The notes under the pieces were generated by a model, which was given only the letters and a program-made list of their open reading frames with translations, was not told where the DNA came from and searched no databases. From positions 1 through 64,000 of the forward strand of contig CAVWFN010000005.1 of assembly GCA_963754285.1 (NCBI GenBank): a DNA stretch of 64,000 bases. The letters run 5' to 3'. This document shows, one piece after another, positions 18,207-27,743 of this stretch (position 1 is the first letter of the stretch; the number at the start of each line of letters is the position of its first letter). This DNA comes from RYN-133 sp963754285. GTDB lineage: Bacteria > Actinomycetota > Actinomycetes > Mycobacteriales > Jatrophihabitantaceae. Position numbers and translations under genes: made by a program.

Positions 18207-18608
18207 TCAGCTTGCCGACCAGCCCGACCAGTGGTCGATCTCGATGACGATCACCGGACCCGTCGGCGGCTGGTCGCGGTACTGCTCGTACCGGGCGAGC
18301 AGTGGTGCGAGATCGTAACCCTCCTCGACGCGCGCCCAGCCGTCGGCGCGTGCCCACCACAACTGCGTCCAGTCGTCGTCGTACTCGTCGACCAGGACGC
18401 TGACGAACGGGTTGACCGCGATGTTGTCGAGGCGCCGCAGTGCCGTCGTGGCCTTGGGTTTGTGATCGACCGCGCTGATCAGCTTCGTCCCGTCCACCGC
18501 GAACACCATCGGGACGAGATGTGGCGAGCCGTCTCCGGACACCGTGGCCAGGCGCGCGATCCGCGATTGCCCGAAGCGCTCCCGTACCCACTGCTCATCG
18601 CGGCGCAT
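18207..18608 (-). CDS. PPOX-class F420-dependent enzyme (Rv0121 type)
   Basis: A 133-residue split-barrel protein of the pyridoxamine-phosphate-oxidase superfamily, F420 subgroup: RFGQSRIARLATVSGDGSPH at the N-terminus, VDHKPKATTALRRLDNI in the middle and WWARADGWARV near the end, as in the mycobacterial Rv0121c family. It probably binds F420 (or a flavin) and reduces an unidentified substrate. It is divergent from the luciferase-like F420 enzyme at 18632, with 23 bp between the starts, so the promoters must overlap. Confidence 0.85.
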   Translation of the reverse strand: MRRDEQWVRERFGQSRIARLATVSGDGSPHLVPMVFAVDGTKLISAVDHKPKATTALRRLDNIAVNPFVSVLVDEYDDDWTQLWWARADGWARVEEGYDLAPLLARYEQYRDQPPTGPVIVIEIDHWSGWSAS

Positions 18609-18631
18609 ACCCCGAGCCTAGGGTGAGCAAT

Positions 18632-19618
18632 ATGCGCTTCGGAATCTTCATCCCGCAGGGCTGGCGGCTCGATCTCGCCGGCATCGCCGTCGAGGACCAG
18701 TGGAACGTCATGCGCGACCTCGCCCAGGCCGCCGACCGCGGGCCCTGGTCGTCGTTGTGGGTCTACGACCATTTCCACACCGTGCCGGTGGCGACCGAGG
18801 AGGCGACGCACGAGGCGTGGTCGCTGATGTCGGCGTTCGGCGCGGTGACCGAGCGCGTCCGGCTGGGTCAGATGTGCACGTGCATCGGCTACCGCAACCC
18901 CGCCTACCTCGCGAAGGTCGCGGCGACCGCCGACGTCATCTCGGGCGGTCGCGTCGAGATGGGCATCGGCGGTGGTTGGTACGAGCACGAGTGGAACGCC
19001 TACGGCTACGGGTTCCCCGGCGCCGGCGACCGGCTCGCCATGCTGGACGAGGGCGTGCAGATCATGCGCGACCTGTGGACTACCGGCACCGCGACGATGA
19101 TCGGCAAGCACTACCAGGTCGACGGCGCGATCTGCCGCCCGTTGCCGCTGCAGGAAGGCGGTATCCCGTTCTGGATCGCGGGCGGCGGGGAGAAGAAGAC
19201 GCTGCGGACCGCCGCCAAGTACGCGCAGTACACGAACTTCGCCGGCGACGCCGAGACCTTCCAGCACAAGTCCGAGGTGCTTGCGCAGCACTGCAAGGAC
19301 GTCGGGACCGAGTTCGACGCCATCACCCGATCGAGCAACTTCAACGTCGTGATCGGTGAGACCGAGCAGGCGGTCGAGGACAAGTTCACCTGGATCGAAG
19401 AGCATCTCAAGCCGCTCGTCCCGGCTGACGACTTCGACCGCACGATCAAGCTGTTGCGCGACGGCCCGCTCGTCGGGACGCCCGAACAGATCGCCGAGAA
19501 GCTCACCGCGGCCCAGAAACTCGGCATGACCTACGCGATCTGTTACTTCCCTGATGCCGCATACGACCGCGAAAGCGTCGAATTGTTCGAGTCCAAGGTC
19601 ATTCCCGTGATCGAATAG
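18632..19618 (+). CDS. LLM-class F420-dependent oxidoreductase
   Basis: A 328-residue TIM-barrel protein of the luciferase-like monooxygenase family. Features are MRFGIFIPQGW, the DHF segment (WVYDHFHT), VRLGQMCTCIGYRNPAYLAK and the GGRVEMGIGGGWYEHEW loop that binds the deazaflavin phosphate. It is probably F420-dependent and cytoplasmic; the substrate is unknown. ATG 18632 is favoured by AGGGTGAG 5 bases upstream; GTG 18623 would add three residues. It is 4 bp from the ABC ATPase and probably shares its transcript. Confidence 0.88.
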   Translation: MRFGIFIPQGWRLDLAGIAVEDQWNVMRDLAQAADRGPWSSLWVYDHFHTVPVATEEATHEAWSLMSAFGAVTERVRLGQMCTCIGYRNPAYLAKVAATADVISGGRVEMGIGGGWYEHEWNAYGYGFPGAGDRLAMLDEGVQIMRDLWTTGTATMIGKHYQVDGAICRPLPLQEGGIPFWIAGGGEKKTLRTAAKYAQYTNFAGDAETFQHKSEVLAQHCKDVGTEFDAITRSSNFNVVIGETEQAVEDKFTWIEEHLKPLVPADDFDRTIKLLRDGPLVGTPEQIAEKLTAAQKLGMTYAICYFPDAAYDRESVELFESKVIPVIE

Positions 19619-19622
19619 GGCC

Positions 19623-20567
19623 ATGACCGAGATCGCGCCGGATGCAGCCGGCCGGATCGTCGTCGACCAGCTGACCAAGGTGTTCGGCGGCAAGGTACGC
19701 GCCGTCGACCAGCTCAGCTTCACCGTCGAGCCCGGTTCGGTGACCGGGTTCCTCGGCCCGAACGGCGCCGGCAAGACCACGACTCTGCGGATGGTGCTCG
19801 GCCTGGTCCGTCCGACATCGGGACGCGCCACCATCAACGGGCTGCCCTACAAGTCACTGCACAACCCGATCAGTCACGTCGGCGCCGCGCTCGAGTCGTC
19901 GAGTTTCCATCCGGCTCGAAGCGGGCGCAACCATTTGCGCATCGAGTGCATCGCGGCGGGCATACCGCTCACGCGCGCGGATGAGGTTCTCGAGATGGTC
20001 GGTCTCGGGACCGCGGGCAAACGCAAGGTGCGCGGCTACTCACTCGGCATGCGGCAGCGGCTCGGTCTCGCGGCGGCATTGCTCGGCGACCCTCGCGTGC
20101 TCGTCCTCGACGAACCGGCGAACGGACTCGACCCCGACGGCATCCGCTGGCTGCGCGGGTTCTTCAAGCATCTCGCGACCGAGGGACGCAGCGTGCTCGT
20201 CTCGAGCCACCAGCTCAACGAGGTGCAAGAGATCGCCGATCGCGTGGTGATTCTCAACCGCGGCCGGCTCGTGCGGTCGGGATCGATCAGCGAACTGCTC
20301 GAAGGCACCGACACCGTAGTGGTGCGCGGGCCGAATCTCGCACCGCTCGACGCAGCGTTGCGCGCGCAGGGCCTGAACCCGATGCAGGCCGGGCCGGCCG
20401 AGATGCACCTGCAAGGCGCCGACCTTGCCCATGTCGGCAACGTCGCATTCACCGCCGGCGTCGAACTGCACGAGCTCAGCAAGCAGGGCTTCGACCTCGA
20501 AGACCTGTTCTTCCAACTCACGACAGGCGAATTCTCCGCCGAACAGATGGGACCGGCCCAGCAATGA
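19623..20567 (+). CDS. ABC transporter ATP-binding protein
   Basis: A 314-residue ABC-2-type ATPase: Walker A GPNGAGKT (45-52), signature YSLGMRQRLGLA, Walker B VLVLDEPANGLD and the H-loop VLVSSHQLNEV. A 90-residue C-terminal extension follows, as in bacitracin/BcrA- or daunorubicin-type exporters. It pairs with the permease at 20564 through an ATGA overlap. The likely function is efflux of a lipid or hydrophobic compound, or resistance. No specific cargo is indicated. Confidence 0.93.
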   Translation: MTEIAPDAAGRIVVDQLTKVFGGKVRAVDQLSFTVEPGSVTGFLGPNGAGKTTTLRMVLGLVRPTSGRATINGLPYKSLHNPISHVGAALESSSFHPARSGRNHLRIECIAAGIPLTRADEVLEMVGLGTAGKRKVRGYSLGMRQRLGLAAALLGDPRVLVLDEPANGLDPDGIRWLRGFFKHLATEGRSVLVSSHQLNEVQEIADRVVILNRGRLVRSGSISELLEGTDTVVVRGPNLAPLDAALRAQGLNPMQAGPAEMHLQGADLAHVGNVAFTAGVELHELSKQGFDLEDLFFQLTTGEFSAEQMGPAQQ

Positions 20568-21313
20568 TCCGACTCATCCGCGCTGAGTTCGTGAAGCTGC
20601 GCACCACCCAAGTCTGGTTCTGGCTTCTCATCGCGGCGGTCAGCATCTGTGTGCTCGTCGTGCTGGGCAACTTCTTGTCCAAGCCCGGCGTGCAGTCGGC
20701 GCGCGACGTGCCAGTGGTCTTCGCCTCGGCCGACCAGGCGTGTCTGGCGGTGTTCGTGCTCGGCGTGCTCGGCGTGACAACCGAGTTCCGCTACCAGACG
20801 ATCACTCCGACCGTGCTGATCACGCCGTCGCGCTGGACCCTGATCAGCGCCAAGATGATCGCCTACGCGATTCTGGGCATCCTGTACGCGCTCGTGTGCG
20901 TCGCCGTGCAGCTCGCGATGACACTGCCGTGGCTGGCGTCGCGCAACATCTCCTTCGATCTCGGTGACCCGGACCTGCGTCGCGCGGTGTTCGGGCTGTT
21001 CCTCGTCCTCGCGCTCTACGGCATCATCGGCCTCGGCATCGGCGCGCTGTTGAAGAACCAGATCGTCGCGGTGACGCTCGGCGTGATCTTCCTGCTGATC
21101 CTGCAGAACCTGCTGCTCGCGATCCCCAAGGTGCGCAACGCGTGGCCCTACATGCCGGCCGGCGCCAACACCTCGATCCTGAACAACCAGAGCAATGCTC
21201 CGGACGTCGTCCACATCCTGAGTCCGGGCTGGGGTGTGGTCATCCTGCTGCTCTGGGCGTTCATCCCGGCGCTGATCGGAGCCGGGCTCACGATGAACCG
21301 CGACATCACCTAG
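20564..21313 (+). CDS. ABC-2-type transporter permease
   Basis: A 249-residue membrane protein with six hydrophobic segments, beginning with the amphipathic helix MIRLIRAEFVKLRTTQVW that is typical for BcrB-like permeases. It forms the channel for the ATPase encoded immediately upstream, probably as 2+2 subunits. The genes overlap by 4 bp. The stop is followed 18 bp later by a cluster of inverted repeats. Confidence 0.9.
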   Translation: MIRLIRAEFVKLRTTQVWFWLLIAAVSICVLVVLGNFLSKPGVQSARDVPVVFASADQACLAVFVLGVLGVTTEFRYQTITPTVLITPSRWTLISAKMIAYAILGILYALVCVAVQLAMTLPWLASRNISFDLGDPDLRRAVFGLFLVLALYGIIGLGIGALLKNQIVAVTLGVIFLLILQNLLLAIPKVRNAWPYMPAGANTSILNNQSNAPDVVHILSPGWGVVILLLWAFIPALIGAGLTMNRDIT

Positions 21314-21330
21314 CCCGTCACCACCCATCG

Positions 21331-21405
21331 TCCGCGAGTGGTCATTTATGGCCCGAGTGGTCAGGTATTTCTGACCACTCGCGGGATAAGTGACCACTCG
21401 CGGGA
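21331..21405. repeat. Four copies of CGAGTGGTCA in an inverted arrangement
   Basis: CGAGTGGTCA occurs at about 21335-21344 and 21354-21363, and its reverse complement TGACCACTCG at 21372-21381 and 21391-21400. Starts are 18-20 bp apart. The right half is close to the reverse complement of the left half, so the whole can fold as a long hairpin. It lies between the ABC permease and kgd. Confidence 0.85.
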
Positions 21406-21526
21406 ACCCCTGGGTCTACTGCCCCACACTGCGGCGCGCTGGGCATGCTCTCGATGTGACCGGCGCGTAACCTTGACTGTCGGGAACGCGGACGCGACAA
21501 CTACTTGCGAGGGATGGCCCGAGACC

Positions 21527-24500
21527 GTGGCAACGACGGACGCCGAATCTTCGACAACCAGCGATTTCGGGGCCAACGAGTGGCTCGTCGAGGACATGTA
21601 CGAGCGCTATCTCGCCGATCCCGACAGCGTCGACGCCGCGTGGCACGACTTCTTCGACGACTACCGCCCGGCGCCCGCGCCGGCTACCGAGCCGAGCAGC
21701 AACGGCGCCAGCGAGCCCACCGGCGAACCGAAGTCGGCACCGGCCGGCGGGGCGGCACCCGAGAGCAAGCCCGGGACCAAGCCCGAGAGCAAGCCCGAGA
21801 CCACGCCCGAAACCATCAAGGAATCGAAGCCCGAGGCCAAGCCCGAGACCAAGGCTGAACCGAAGGTCGAGACGAAGCCCGCCGCCGCGAAGCAAGAGTC
21901 CGAGGACTCCGAGTCGGAGAAGAAGGACGACGTCGCGGCCGTCGAGACCACCCCGCTGCGTGGCGCGGCGTCACGCGTCGTGGCCAACATGGAGACCTCG
22001 CTGACGGTCCCGACGGCGACCAGCGTGCGCGCGGTCCCCGCCAAGCTGATCGCCGACAACCGGGTCGTGATCAACAACCACCTGCGGCGCGCCCGCGGCG
22101 GCAAGGTGAGCTTCACGCACCTCATCGGCTACGCGGTGGTGAAGGCGCTCAAGGACTACCCCGAGATGAACAACGCCTTCGGCGAGGTCGACGGCAAGCC
22201 GGTGCTGGTCACGCCCGAACACGTGAACCTCGGCATCGCGATCGACCTCGTCGGCAAGAACGGCTCACGCTCGCTCGTCGTCGCGTCGATCAAGCGGTCC
22301 GAGACGCTCGACTTCTCCGGCTTCTGGAACGCCTACGAAGACATCATCCGTCGAGCGCGCGCGGGCAAGCTCACGACCGACGACTTCGCCGGGACGACGC
22401 TCAGCCTGACCAACCCCGGCACGATCGGGACGAACCACTCCGTCCCGCGATTGATGGCAGGCCAGGGCACGATCGTCGGCGTCGGCGCGATGGAGTACCC
22501 CGCCGAGTTCAGCGGAATGAACCCCGACCAGCTCGTCGACCGCGCGATCAGCAAGATCATGACGCTCACGTCGACGTACGACCACCGCATCATCCAGGGC
22601 GCGCAGTCGGGCGAGTTCCTGCGCCGCATCCACGAGCTGCTGCTCTCCGACGAGTTCTACGACGAGGTCTTCGCCTCGCTGAAGATCCCGTACGAGCCGG
22701 TGCGCTGGCGCGTCGACCGCTACACCGCACACGAAGGTCAGATCAGCAAAGAGGCGCACGTCATCGAGCTGATCAACGCCTACCGCACGCGCGGCCACTT
22801 GATGGCCGACACCGACCCGCTCGAGTACACGGTGCGCAAGCACCCCGACCTCGACATCACGACGTACGGGCTCACGCTGTGGGATCTCGACCGCGAGTTC
22901 CCCGTCGGAGGCTTCGCCGGCGAGAAGCTGATGAAGCTGCGCGACATCCTCGGCGTGCTGCGTGACGCCTACTGCCGCCGCGTCGGCGTCGAGTACCGCC
23001 ACATCACCGACCCCGAGCAGCGTCGCTGGCTCGAAGCACGCATCGAGGTCAAGTCCGAGGCGCCCAACCGCGACGAGCAGCTGCACATTCTCGGCCGCCT
23101 CAACGTCGCCGAGGCGTTCGAGACCTTCCTGCAGACCAAGTACGTCGGTCAGAAGCGGTTCAGCCTCGAAGGCGCCGAGACCGTCATCGCCCTGCTCGAC
23201 GCTGCGCTCACCGAGGCAACCGCGCAGAACCTCGACGAGGTCGTCATCGGCATGCCGCACCGCGGCCGGCTCAACGTGCTCGCGAACATCGTCGGCAAGC
23301 CGTACGCGAAGATCTTCAACGAGTTCGAGGGCAACATCGACCCGGGCACGGCGCAGGGCTCCGGCGACGTGAAGTACCACCTCGGCGCCGAGGGCACGTT
23401 CCACTCCCCCGACGGCCGAGAGATCGCGGTCTCGCTCACCGCCAACCCGTCACACCTCGAAGCCGTCGACCCGGTGCTCGAGGGCATCGTCCGCGCCAAG
23501 CAGGACCTCTTGAACAAGGGCGAGGCCGGCTACACGGTGCTTCCCGTGCTGCTGCACGGTGATGCGGCGTTCGCCGGGCAGGGAGTCGTCGCCGAGACGC
23601 TGAACCTGTCGCAGCTGCGCGGCTACCGCACGGGCGGCACCGTCCATGTCGTCGTGAACAACCAGGTCGGCTTCACGACCTCGCCGTCGGCGTCGCGGTC
23701 GTCGCTCTACTGCACCGACATCGCGCGCATGATCGCGGCGCCGATCTTCCACGTGAACGGCGACGACCCCGAGGCGTGCGTGCGCGTCGCCCGGCTCGCG
23801 GTCGAGTACCGCCGCGAGTTCAAGAAGGACGTCGTCATCGACATGGTCTGCTACCGGCGGCGTGGCCACAACGAGGCGGACAACCCGTCGTTCACGCAGC
23901 CGCAGATGTACGACATCATCGACAACAAGCGCAGCGTCCGGAAGCTGTACACCGAGGCACTCGTGGGCCGTGGTGACATCACGCTCGAAGATGCCGAAGC
24001 CGCGCTGAAGGACTTCCAGTCGCAGCTCGAGAAGGTGTTCGTCGAGACGCGCAACGCGTCCGGGAAGTCGGCTCCGGAGCCGGACATCGAGCGCCAGTCG
24101 CCGTCGCAGTCGGTCACGACCGCCGTCCCGCTCGACGTGATCAAGCGCATCGGCGACGCGTACGCGAATCCGCCGGAGGGCTTCACCCTGCACCCGCGGC
24201 TGAAGGCGCAGATCGACCGGCGCGTGGCAATGGCCTCGTCCGGCGACGTCGACTGGGCCACCGCAGAGCTGTTCGCGTTCGGCGCGAGCGTGCTCGAGGG
24301 ACGCGCGGTGCGACTGTCCGGACAGGACAGCCGACGCGGCACGTTCACGCAACGGCACGCGATACTGGTCGACCGCAACACCGGCGAGGAGTACACGCCG
24401 CTGAAGAACCTGTCCGACGACCAGGCGCCGTTCTGGCCGTACGACTCGTTGCTTTCGGAGTTCGCGGCGATGGGCTTCGAGTACGGCTACTCGGTCGTGC

Positions 24501-25261
24501 GCGACGACGCGCTGGTGTGCTGGGAGGCCCAATTCGGCGACTTCGCCGACGGTGCCCAGACGATCGTCGACGAGTTCATCTCCTCCGGCGAGGCGAAGTG
24601 GGGCCAGCGCAGTGCGGTCACGCTGCTGCTCCCCCATGGCTACGAAGGCCAGGGACCGGACCACTCGTCCGGACGACCGGAGCGGTTCCTGCAGATGTGC
24701 GCCGAGAACAACATGACGGTCGCGATCTGCTCGTCGCCGGCGAACTACTTCCACCTGCTGCGCCGCCAGGCGCTCTCGCCAGTGCGCCGTCCGTTGATCG
24801 CGTTCACGCCGAAGTCGCTGTTGCGGCTGAAGTCGGCGGTCAGCCAGCTGGACGACTTCACCAGCGGCACGTTCGCGCCGGTGCTGCCCGACACGAGCGA
24901 GCTGTCGGACGTGCGGCGCGTGCTGATCTGCAGCGGCAAGGTCTACTACGACCTGGCCGCGGCGCGCACGAAGGGCGAGATCAAGGACGTCGCCATCCTT
25001 CGGCTCGAGCAGATCTATCCGTTGCCGACCGAGGCGCTACAGGCAGAGCTGGCGAAGTACCCGAACGCCGAGGTCGTGTGGGTGCAGGAGGAACCGGCCA
25101 ACCAGGGCGGCTACCCGTTCATCGCGCTCAACCTGCCCGAGATCCTCGACGGTCGCCCGCTGCTGCGAGTCGCGCGGCGCGCCTCGGCGTCCCCGGCTGT
25201 CGGTTCGCTCGCCATCCACGAGGCACAGCAGCGCGAGATCGTCGCGTCCGCGTTCGCCTGA
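21527..25261 (+). CDS. kgd: Multifunctional 2-oxoglutarate decarboxylase/dehydrogenase
   Basis: This 1244-residue enzyme is of the actinobacterial Kgd/OdhA type (M. tuberculosis Kgd has 1231 residues). The N-terminus (FGANEWLVEDMYERYLADP) is typical. A 100-residue Pro/Lys/Glu-rich linker follows, then the succinyltransferase-like catalytic domain (about 140-360, with STYDHRIIQGAQSGEF), then the thiamine-diphosphate E1 domain (HRGRLNVL, HGDAAFAGQGVV, YRRRGHNEADNPSFTQP). It carries the 2-oxoglutarate step of the TCA cycle, working with E2 and E3 encoded elsewhere; no lipoyl domain is present. I start at GTG 21527, where homology begins; the frame stays open 63 codons further up, through the repeat cluster. 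Confidence 0.95.
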   Translation: MATTDAESSTTSDFGANEWLVEDMYERYLADPDSVDAAWHDFFDDYRPAPAPATEPSSNGASEPTGEPKSAPAGGAAPESKPGTKPESKPETTPETIKESKPEAKPETKAEPKVETKPAAAKQESEDSESEKKDDVAAVETTPLRGAASRVVANMETSLTVPTATSVRAVPAKLIADNRVVINNHLRRARGGKVSFTHLIGYAVVKALKDYPEMNNAFGEVDGKPVLVTPEHVNLGIAIDLVGKNGSRSLVVASIKRSETLDFSGFWNAYEDIIRRARAGKLTTDDFAGTTLSLTNPGTIGTNHSVPRLMAGQGTIVGVGAMEYPAEFSGMNPDQLVDRAISKIMTLTSTYDHRIIQGAQSGEFLRRIHELLLSDEFYDEVFASLKIPYEPVRWRVDRYTAHEGQISKEAHVIELINAYRTRGHLMADTDPLEYTVRKHPDLDITTYGLTLWDLDREFPVGGFAGEKLMKLRDILGVLRDAYCRRVGVEYRHITDPEQRRWLEARIEVKSEAPNRDEQLHILGRLNVAEAFETFLQTKYVGQKRFSLEGAETVIALLDAALTEATAQNLDEVVIGMPHRGRLNVLANIVGKPYAKIFNEFEGNIDPGTAQGSGDVKYHLGAEGTFHSPDGREIAVSLTANPSHLEAVDPVLEGIVRAKQDLLNKGEAGYTVLPVLLHGDAAFAGQGVVAETLNLSQLRGYRTGGTVHVVVNNQVGFTTSPSASRSSLYCTDIARMIAAPIFHVNGDDPEACVRVARLAVEYRREFKKDVVIDMVCYRRRGHNEADNPSFTQPQMYDIIDNKRSVRKLYTEALVGRGDITLEDAEAALKDFQSQLEKVFVETRNASGKSAPEPDIERQSPSQSVTTAVPLDVIKRIGDAYANPPEGFTLHPRLKAQIDRRVAMASSGDVDWATAELFAFGASVLEGRAVRLSGQDSRRGTFTQRHAILVDRNTGEEYTPLKNLSDDQAPFWPYDSLLSEFAAMGFEYGYSVVRDDALVCWEAQFGDFADGAQTIVDEFISSGEAKWGQRSAVTLLLPHGYEGQGPDHSSGRPERFLQMCAENNMTVAICSSPANYFHLLRRQALSPVRRPLIAFTPKSLLRLKSAVSQLDDFTSGTFAPVLPDTSELSDVRRVLICSGKVYYDLAAARTKGEIKDVAILRLEQIYPLPTEALQAELAKYPNAEVVWVQEEPANQGGYPFIALNLPEILDGRPLLRVARRASASPAVGSLAIHEAQQREIVASAFA

Positions 25262-25265
25262 GTCG

Positions 25266-25442
25266 ATGTACTTCACCGACCGCGGCATCGAGGAACTGGT
25301 CGAACGGCGCGGCGACGAGAACATCAACGTTGAATGGCTGGCCGACCGACTGCAGAAGTTCGTCGACCAGCACCCTGAGTTCGAGACGGCGATCGAGCGC
25401 CTGGCTACGTGGATCGCCAGGCTCGATGACGACGAAGACTGA
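25266..25442 (+). CDS. DUF6104 micro-protein
   Basis: A 58-residue acidic protein starting MYFTDRGIEELVERRG and ending in LATWIARLDDDED. It matches the DUF6104 family, which is typically found right behind kgd in actinobacteria. It starts 4 bp after the kgd stop and overlaps DUF1206 by 17 bases. It probably folds as a small helical protein; a role with the 2-oxoglutarate enzyme is suggested only by the conserved neighbourhood. Confidence 0.88.
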   Translation: MYFTDRGIEELVERRGDENINVEWLADRLQKFVDQHPEFETAIERLATWIARLDDDED

Positions 25443-26268
25443 GCCGAGACGTCGATTCTCCTTTCGCCGTAAGGCGAAACGCGTCAAGCGCGGGCCGATC
25501 GGTCACGTCGTGGCCCGTTTCGGTCTGGGCTCACGCGCGATCATCTACCTGACGCTGGCGGTGCTGATGGTCGATCTCGCTCTCACCGGTCACGACCGCG
25601 AGACCGATCAGGGCGGTGCGCTGCGCGATCTCGGCGCCACCGACGTGGGCACGTTCTTCTTGGTCGTGTTCGGCGTCGGATCGGTCTGCTACACCGCCTG
25701 GCGCTGGTCCGAAGCCGCCTTCGGCCGCCAGTTGGAACACCTGTCGCGCAGCGACCGCGTCAAGGCGTTCATCGAGGGCACCTGCTACCTGCCGTTCGGC
25801 ATCGCCGCGTTCGCCGTCACCGGTGGTGACGACGGCAGCGCCGATCAGGCCGGGACGTATCGCAGCACCTCGGCGCACATCATGCAGACGACCGCTGGTC
25901 GCTACCTCATCGGCGCCGTCGGCGTCGTCGTGGTCATCGTGGGCGCGTTCCTGTTCAGCGAGGGGCCGCGCCGCAGCTTCCTCCGCAATCTCGACCTGGA
26001 CGACACGCACCCGTCGTGGCGACGGTTCACGCTCACGACGGGCGTAATCGGCGCGACCACGCGTGGGATCGTCTTTGCGGGCACCGGCGTCCTGGTCATC
26101 GTCGCGGCCGCCACCGCAACGCCTGCGAAGGCGGGCGGGATCGACACCACCGCCCGCACTGTGGCGCACGCACCGTTCGGCCGCGTGGTGTTGGTCATCG
26201 CTGCGTTGGGTATGGCGGCGTTCGGCCTGTTCGCCCTCGCCGAAGCCCGGTGGCGGCGGATCGGCTGA
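25426..26268 (+). CDS. DUF1206 membrane protein
   Basis: A 280-residue membrane protein with about six hydrophobic segments in three similar pairs: each pair has a helix near an R-x-I/V-x-Y/F-A/L start (ARFGLGSRAIIYLTLAVLMV, SAHIMQTTAGRYLIGAVGVV, TTGVIGATTRGIVFAGTGVL). This is the DUF1206 internal triplication. The basic N-terminus (RRRFSFRRKAKRVKRG) is cytosolic. The function is unknown. The ATG is inside DUF6104, so translation is probably coupled. Confidence 0.85.
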   Translation: MTTKTEPRRRFSFRRKAKRVKRGPIGHVVARFGLGSRAIIYLTLAVLMVDLALTGHDRETDQGGALRDLGATDVGTFFLVVFGVGSVCYTAWRWSEAAFGRQLEHLSRSDRVKAFIEGTCYLPFGIAAFAVTGGDDGSADQAGTYRSTSAHIMQTTAGRYLIGAVGVVVVIVGAFLFSEGPRRSFLRNLDLDDTHPSWRRFTLTTGVIGATTRGIVFAGTGVLVIVAAATATPAKAGGIDTTARTVAHAPFGRVVLVIAALGMAAFGLFALAEARWRRIG

Positions 26269-26285
26269 CTCACCCGAGCGGGTGA

Positions 26286-27743
26286 TCAGCTCTGCGGCGC
26301 GTGCCGATCGTCGCTGCCGGTGTAGCTCGTGTACGTGTACGGATTCGGGACGCGCTGGGGATCCGGAAGCTCGGGTCGCATCGACTCGGCCCACGCGTCG
26401 TCGCCCATCGTCGACCGGGCGTAGTCGACTGTCGCGCCGACTGATTCCTTCGCTGCACGAAGGTCGACGCCGACCAGCTTGTGCTCGTGCTTCACGATCT
26501 GGCCGTCGACCAGCACGGTGTGCACGTCGCCGCGTCCGGCTTGGTAGACCAACGAGCCGTACGGGTGCAACAGCGGGTACATCGCCGGCGAATCGTCGTT
26601 CTTGATCAGCACGACGTCGGCCTTCTTGCCGGGCGTCAGCGAGCCGATCTTGTCGTGGAGTCCGAGCGCGCGAGCGCCGCCGATCGTGGCCCACTTCGCC
26701 ACGTCCTCGGCCCGCAGGTGGTTGGCGACGACTGTCTCGCCGCGCGCGTGCGCCTCGAGGTGTTCCCTCGACCGATCTGCCGACAGCGTGGCACGCATCG
26801 CCGAGAACAGGTCTGCGCTCCACCACACGCTCGTGTCCATCGACAACGACACGGGGATGCCGTGCTTGCGTAGCTCCCACGTCGGCGGGTAGCCCTGCCC
26901 GGCACTCTGCTCGCTCTCGGTCGACACCGATGCCGTGCCGCCGCTGGCTGCGATGCGCTGGTAGGAATCCTGACTGAGCGTCGCGGCGTGGACGTACGTG
27001 ACATCCGGCGTCATGAAGCCGTTCTCCCACATCAGCCGGATGCTCTCGTCGTTCGTCGCGCCCCACACGCCGGCGTGTGTCGTCACCCGCAGACCGAGCT
27101 CGCGTGCGGACTCGAATGCGCCCCGCTCGGGGAACTCCGGATCGCCGGTGACATCGAAGGCCAACTGCAGCCCGAACGTGTCATCGACGGCCGTGCGATC
27201 GACGAAGCTGCGGAAGTCGGCGGACTTCGTCCACTCCCAGGGCGCACCGAGCAGGTTGCCGTAGGCGAGCACGGACCGGCCCGGCGCTGCACGCAACGAG
27301 TCGGCCGCGGCCTCACCGTGCTCGACGGTCTGCAGGCCGTGCGACCAGTCGAGTGTCGTCGTCACTCCGGCGTCGACCGCTTCGATCGCCGACAGCAGGT
27401 TGCCGGCCGCGATGTCCTGCGGACGGAAGATCTTGCCCCACGTCAGGTAGTAGAAGACGAAGTACTGCGTGAGCGTCCAGTCCGCGCCGAGTCCGCGCAG
27501 GGCCGTCTGCCACATGTGCCGATGCGTGTCGATCATGCCGGGCAGGACGAGACCGCCCGCGGCGTCGATCTCGAGCGCATCGTCGGGCGCCGTGAGCTGC
27601 GGGCCGACGGCGGCGATCGTGTCGCCGGTGACGAGGACGTCGGCGCCGGGCAGCACGCCCGCGTCGTCCATCGTCAACACGGTGCCGTTGCGGAAGACGA
27701 CGGGTCTGCCGTCGTTGACCTGCGCGAGCTCATCCGGGTTCAT
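26286..27743 (-). CDS. Amidohydrolase (TRZ/ATZ, cytosine deaminase-like)
   Basis: A 485-residue metal-dependent hydrolase: a beta-sandwich N-terminus (FRNGTVLTMDD), then a barrel with the metal-binding DTHRHMW, THAGVW and YVHAATL segments, and the aspartate region SMDTSVWW. It belongs to the group of deaminases and chlorohydrolases acting on heterocycles. The exact substrate cannot be read. It is the last gene of the minus-strand operon with ligB, ligA and the DoxX gene (ATGA-type overlap with the latter), so it may process a ring-nitrogen compound or an upstream precursor in the same pathway. Confidence 0.88.
   Translation of the reverse strand: MNPDELAQVNDGRPVVFRNGTVLTMDDAGVLPGADVLVTGDTIAAVGPQLTAPDDALEIDAAGGLVLPGMIDTHRHMWQTALRGLGADWTLTQYFVFYYLTWGKIFRPQDIAAGNLLSAIEAVDAGVTTTLDWSHGLQTVEHGEAAADSLRAAPGRSVLAYGNLLGAPWEWTKSADFRSFVDRTAVDDTFGLQLAFDVTGDPEFPERGAFESARELGLRVTTHAGVWGATNDESIRLMWENGFMTPDVTYVHAATLSQDSYQRIAASGGTASVSTESEQSAGQGYPPTWELRKHGIPVSLSMDTSVWWSADLFSAMRATLSADRSREHLEAHARGETVVANHLRAEDVAKWATIGGARALGLHDKIGSLTPGKKADVVLIKNDDSPAMYPLLHPYGSLVYQAGRGDVHTVLVDGQIVKHEHKLVGVDLRAAKESVGATVDYARSTMGDDAWAESMRPELPDPQRVPNPYTYTSYTGSDDRHAPQS

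Noticed and set aside
21338..21526. Longer start for kgd at 21338
   Set aside because: The 63 extra codons run through the inverted-repeat cluster and show no similarity to Kgd N-termini; the family pattern begins at GTG 21527.
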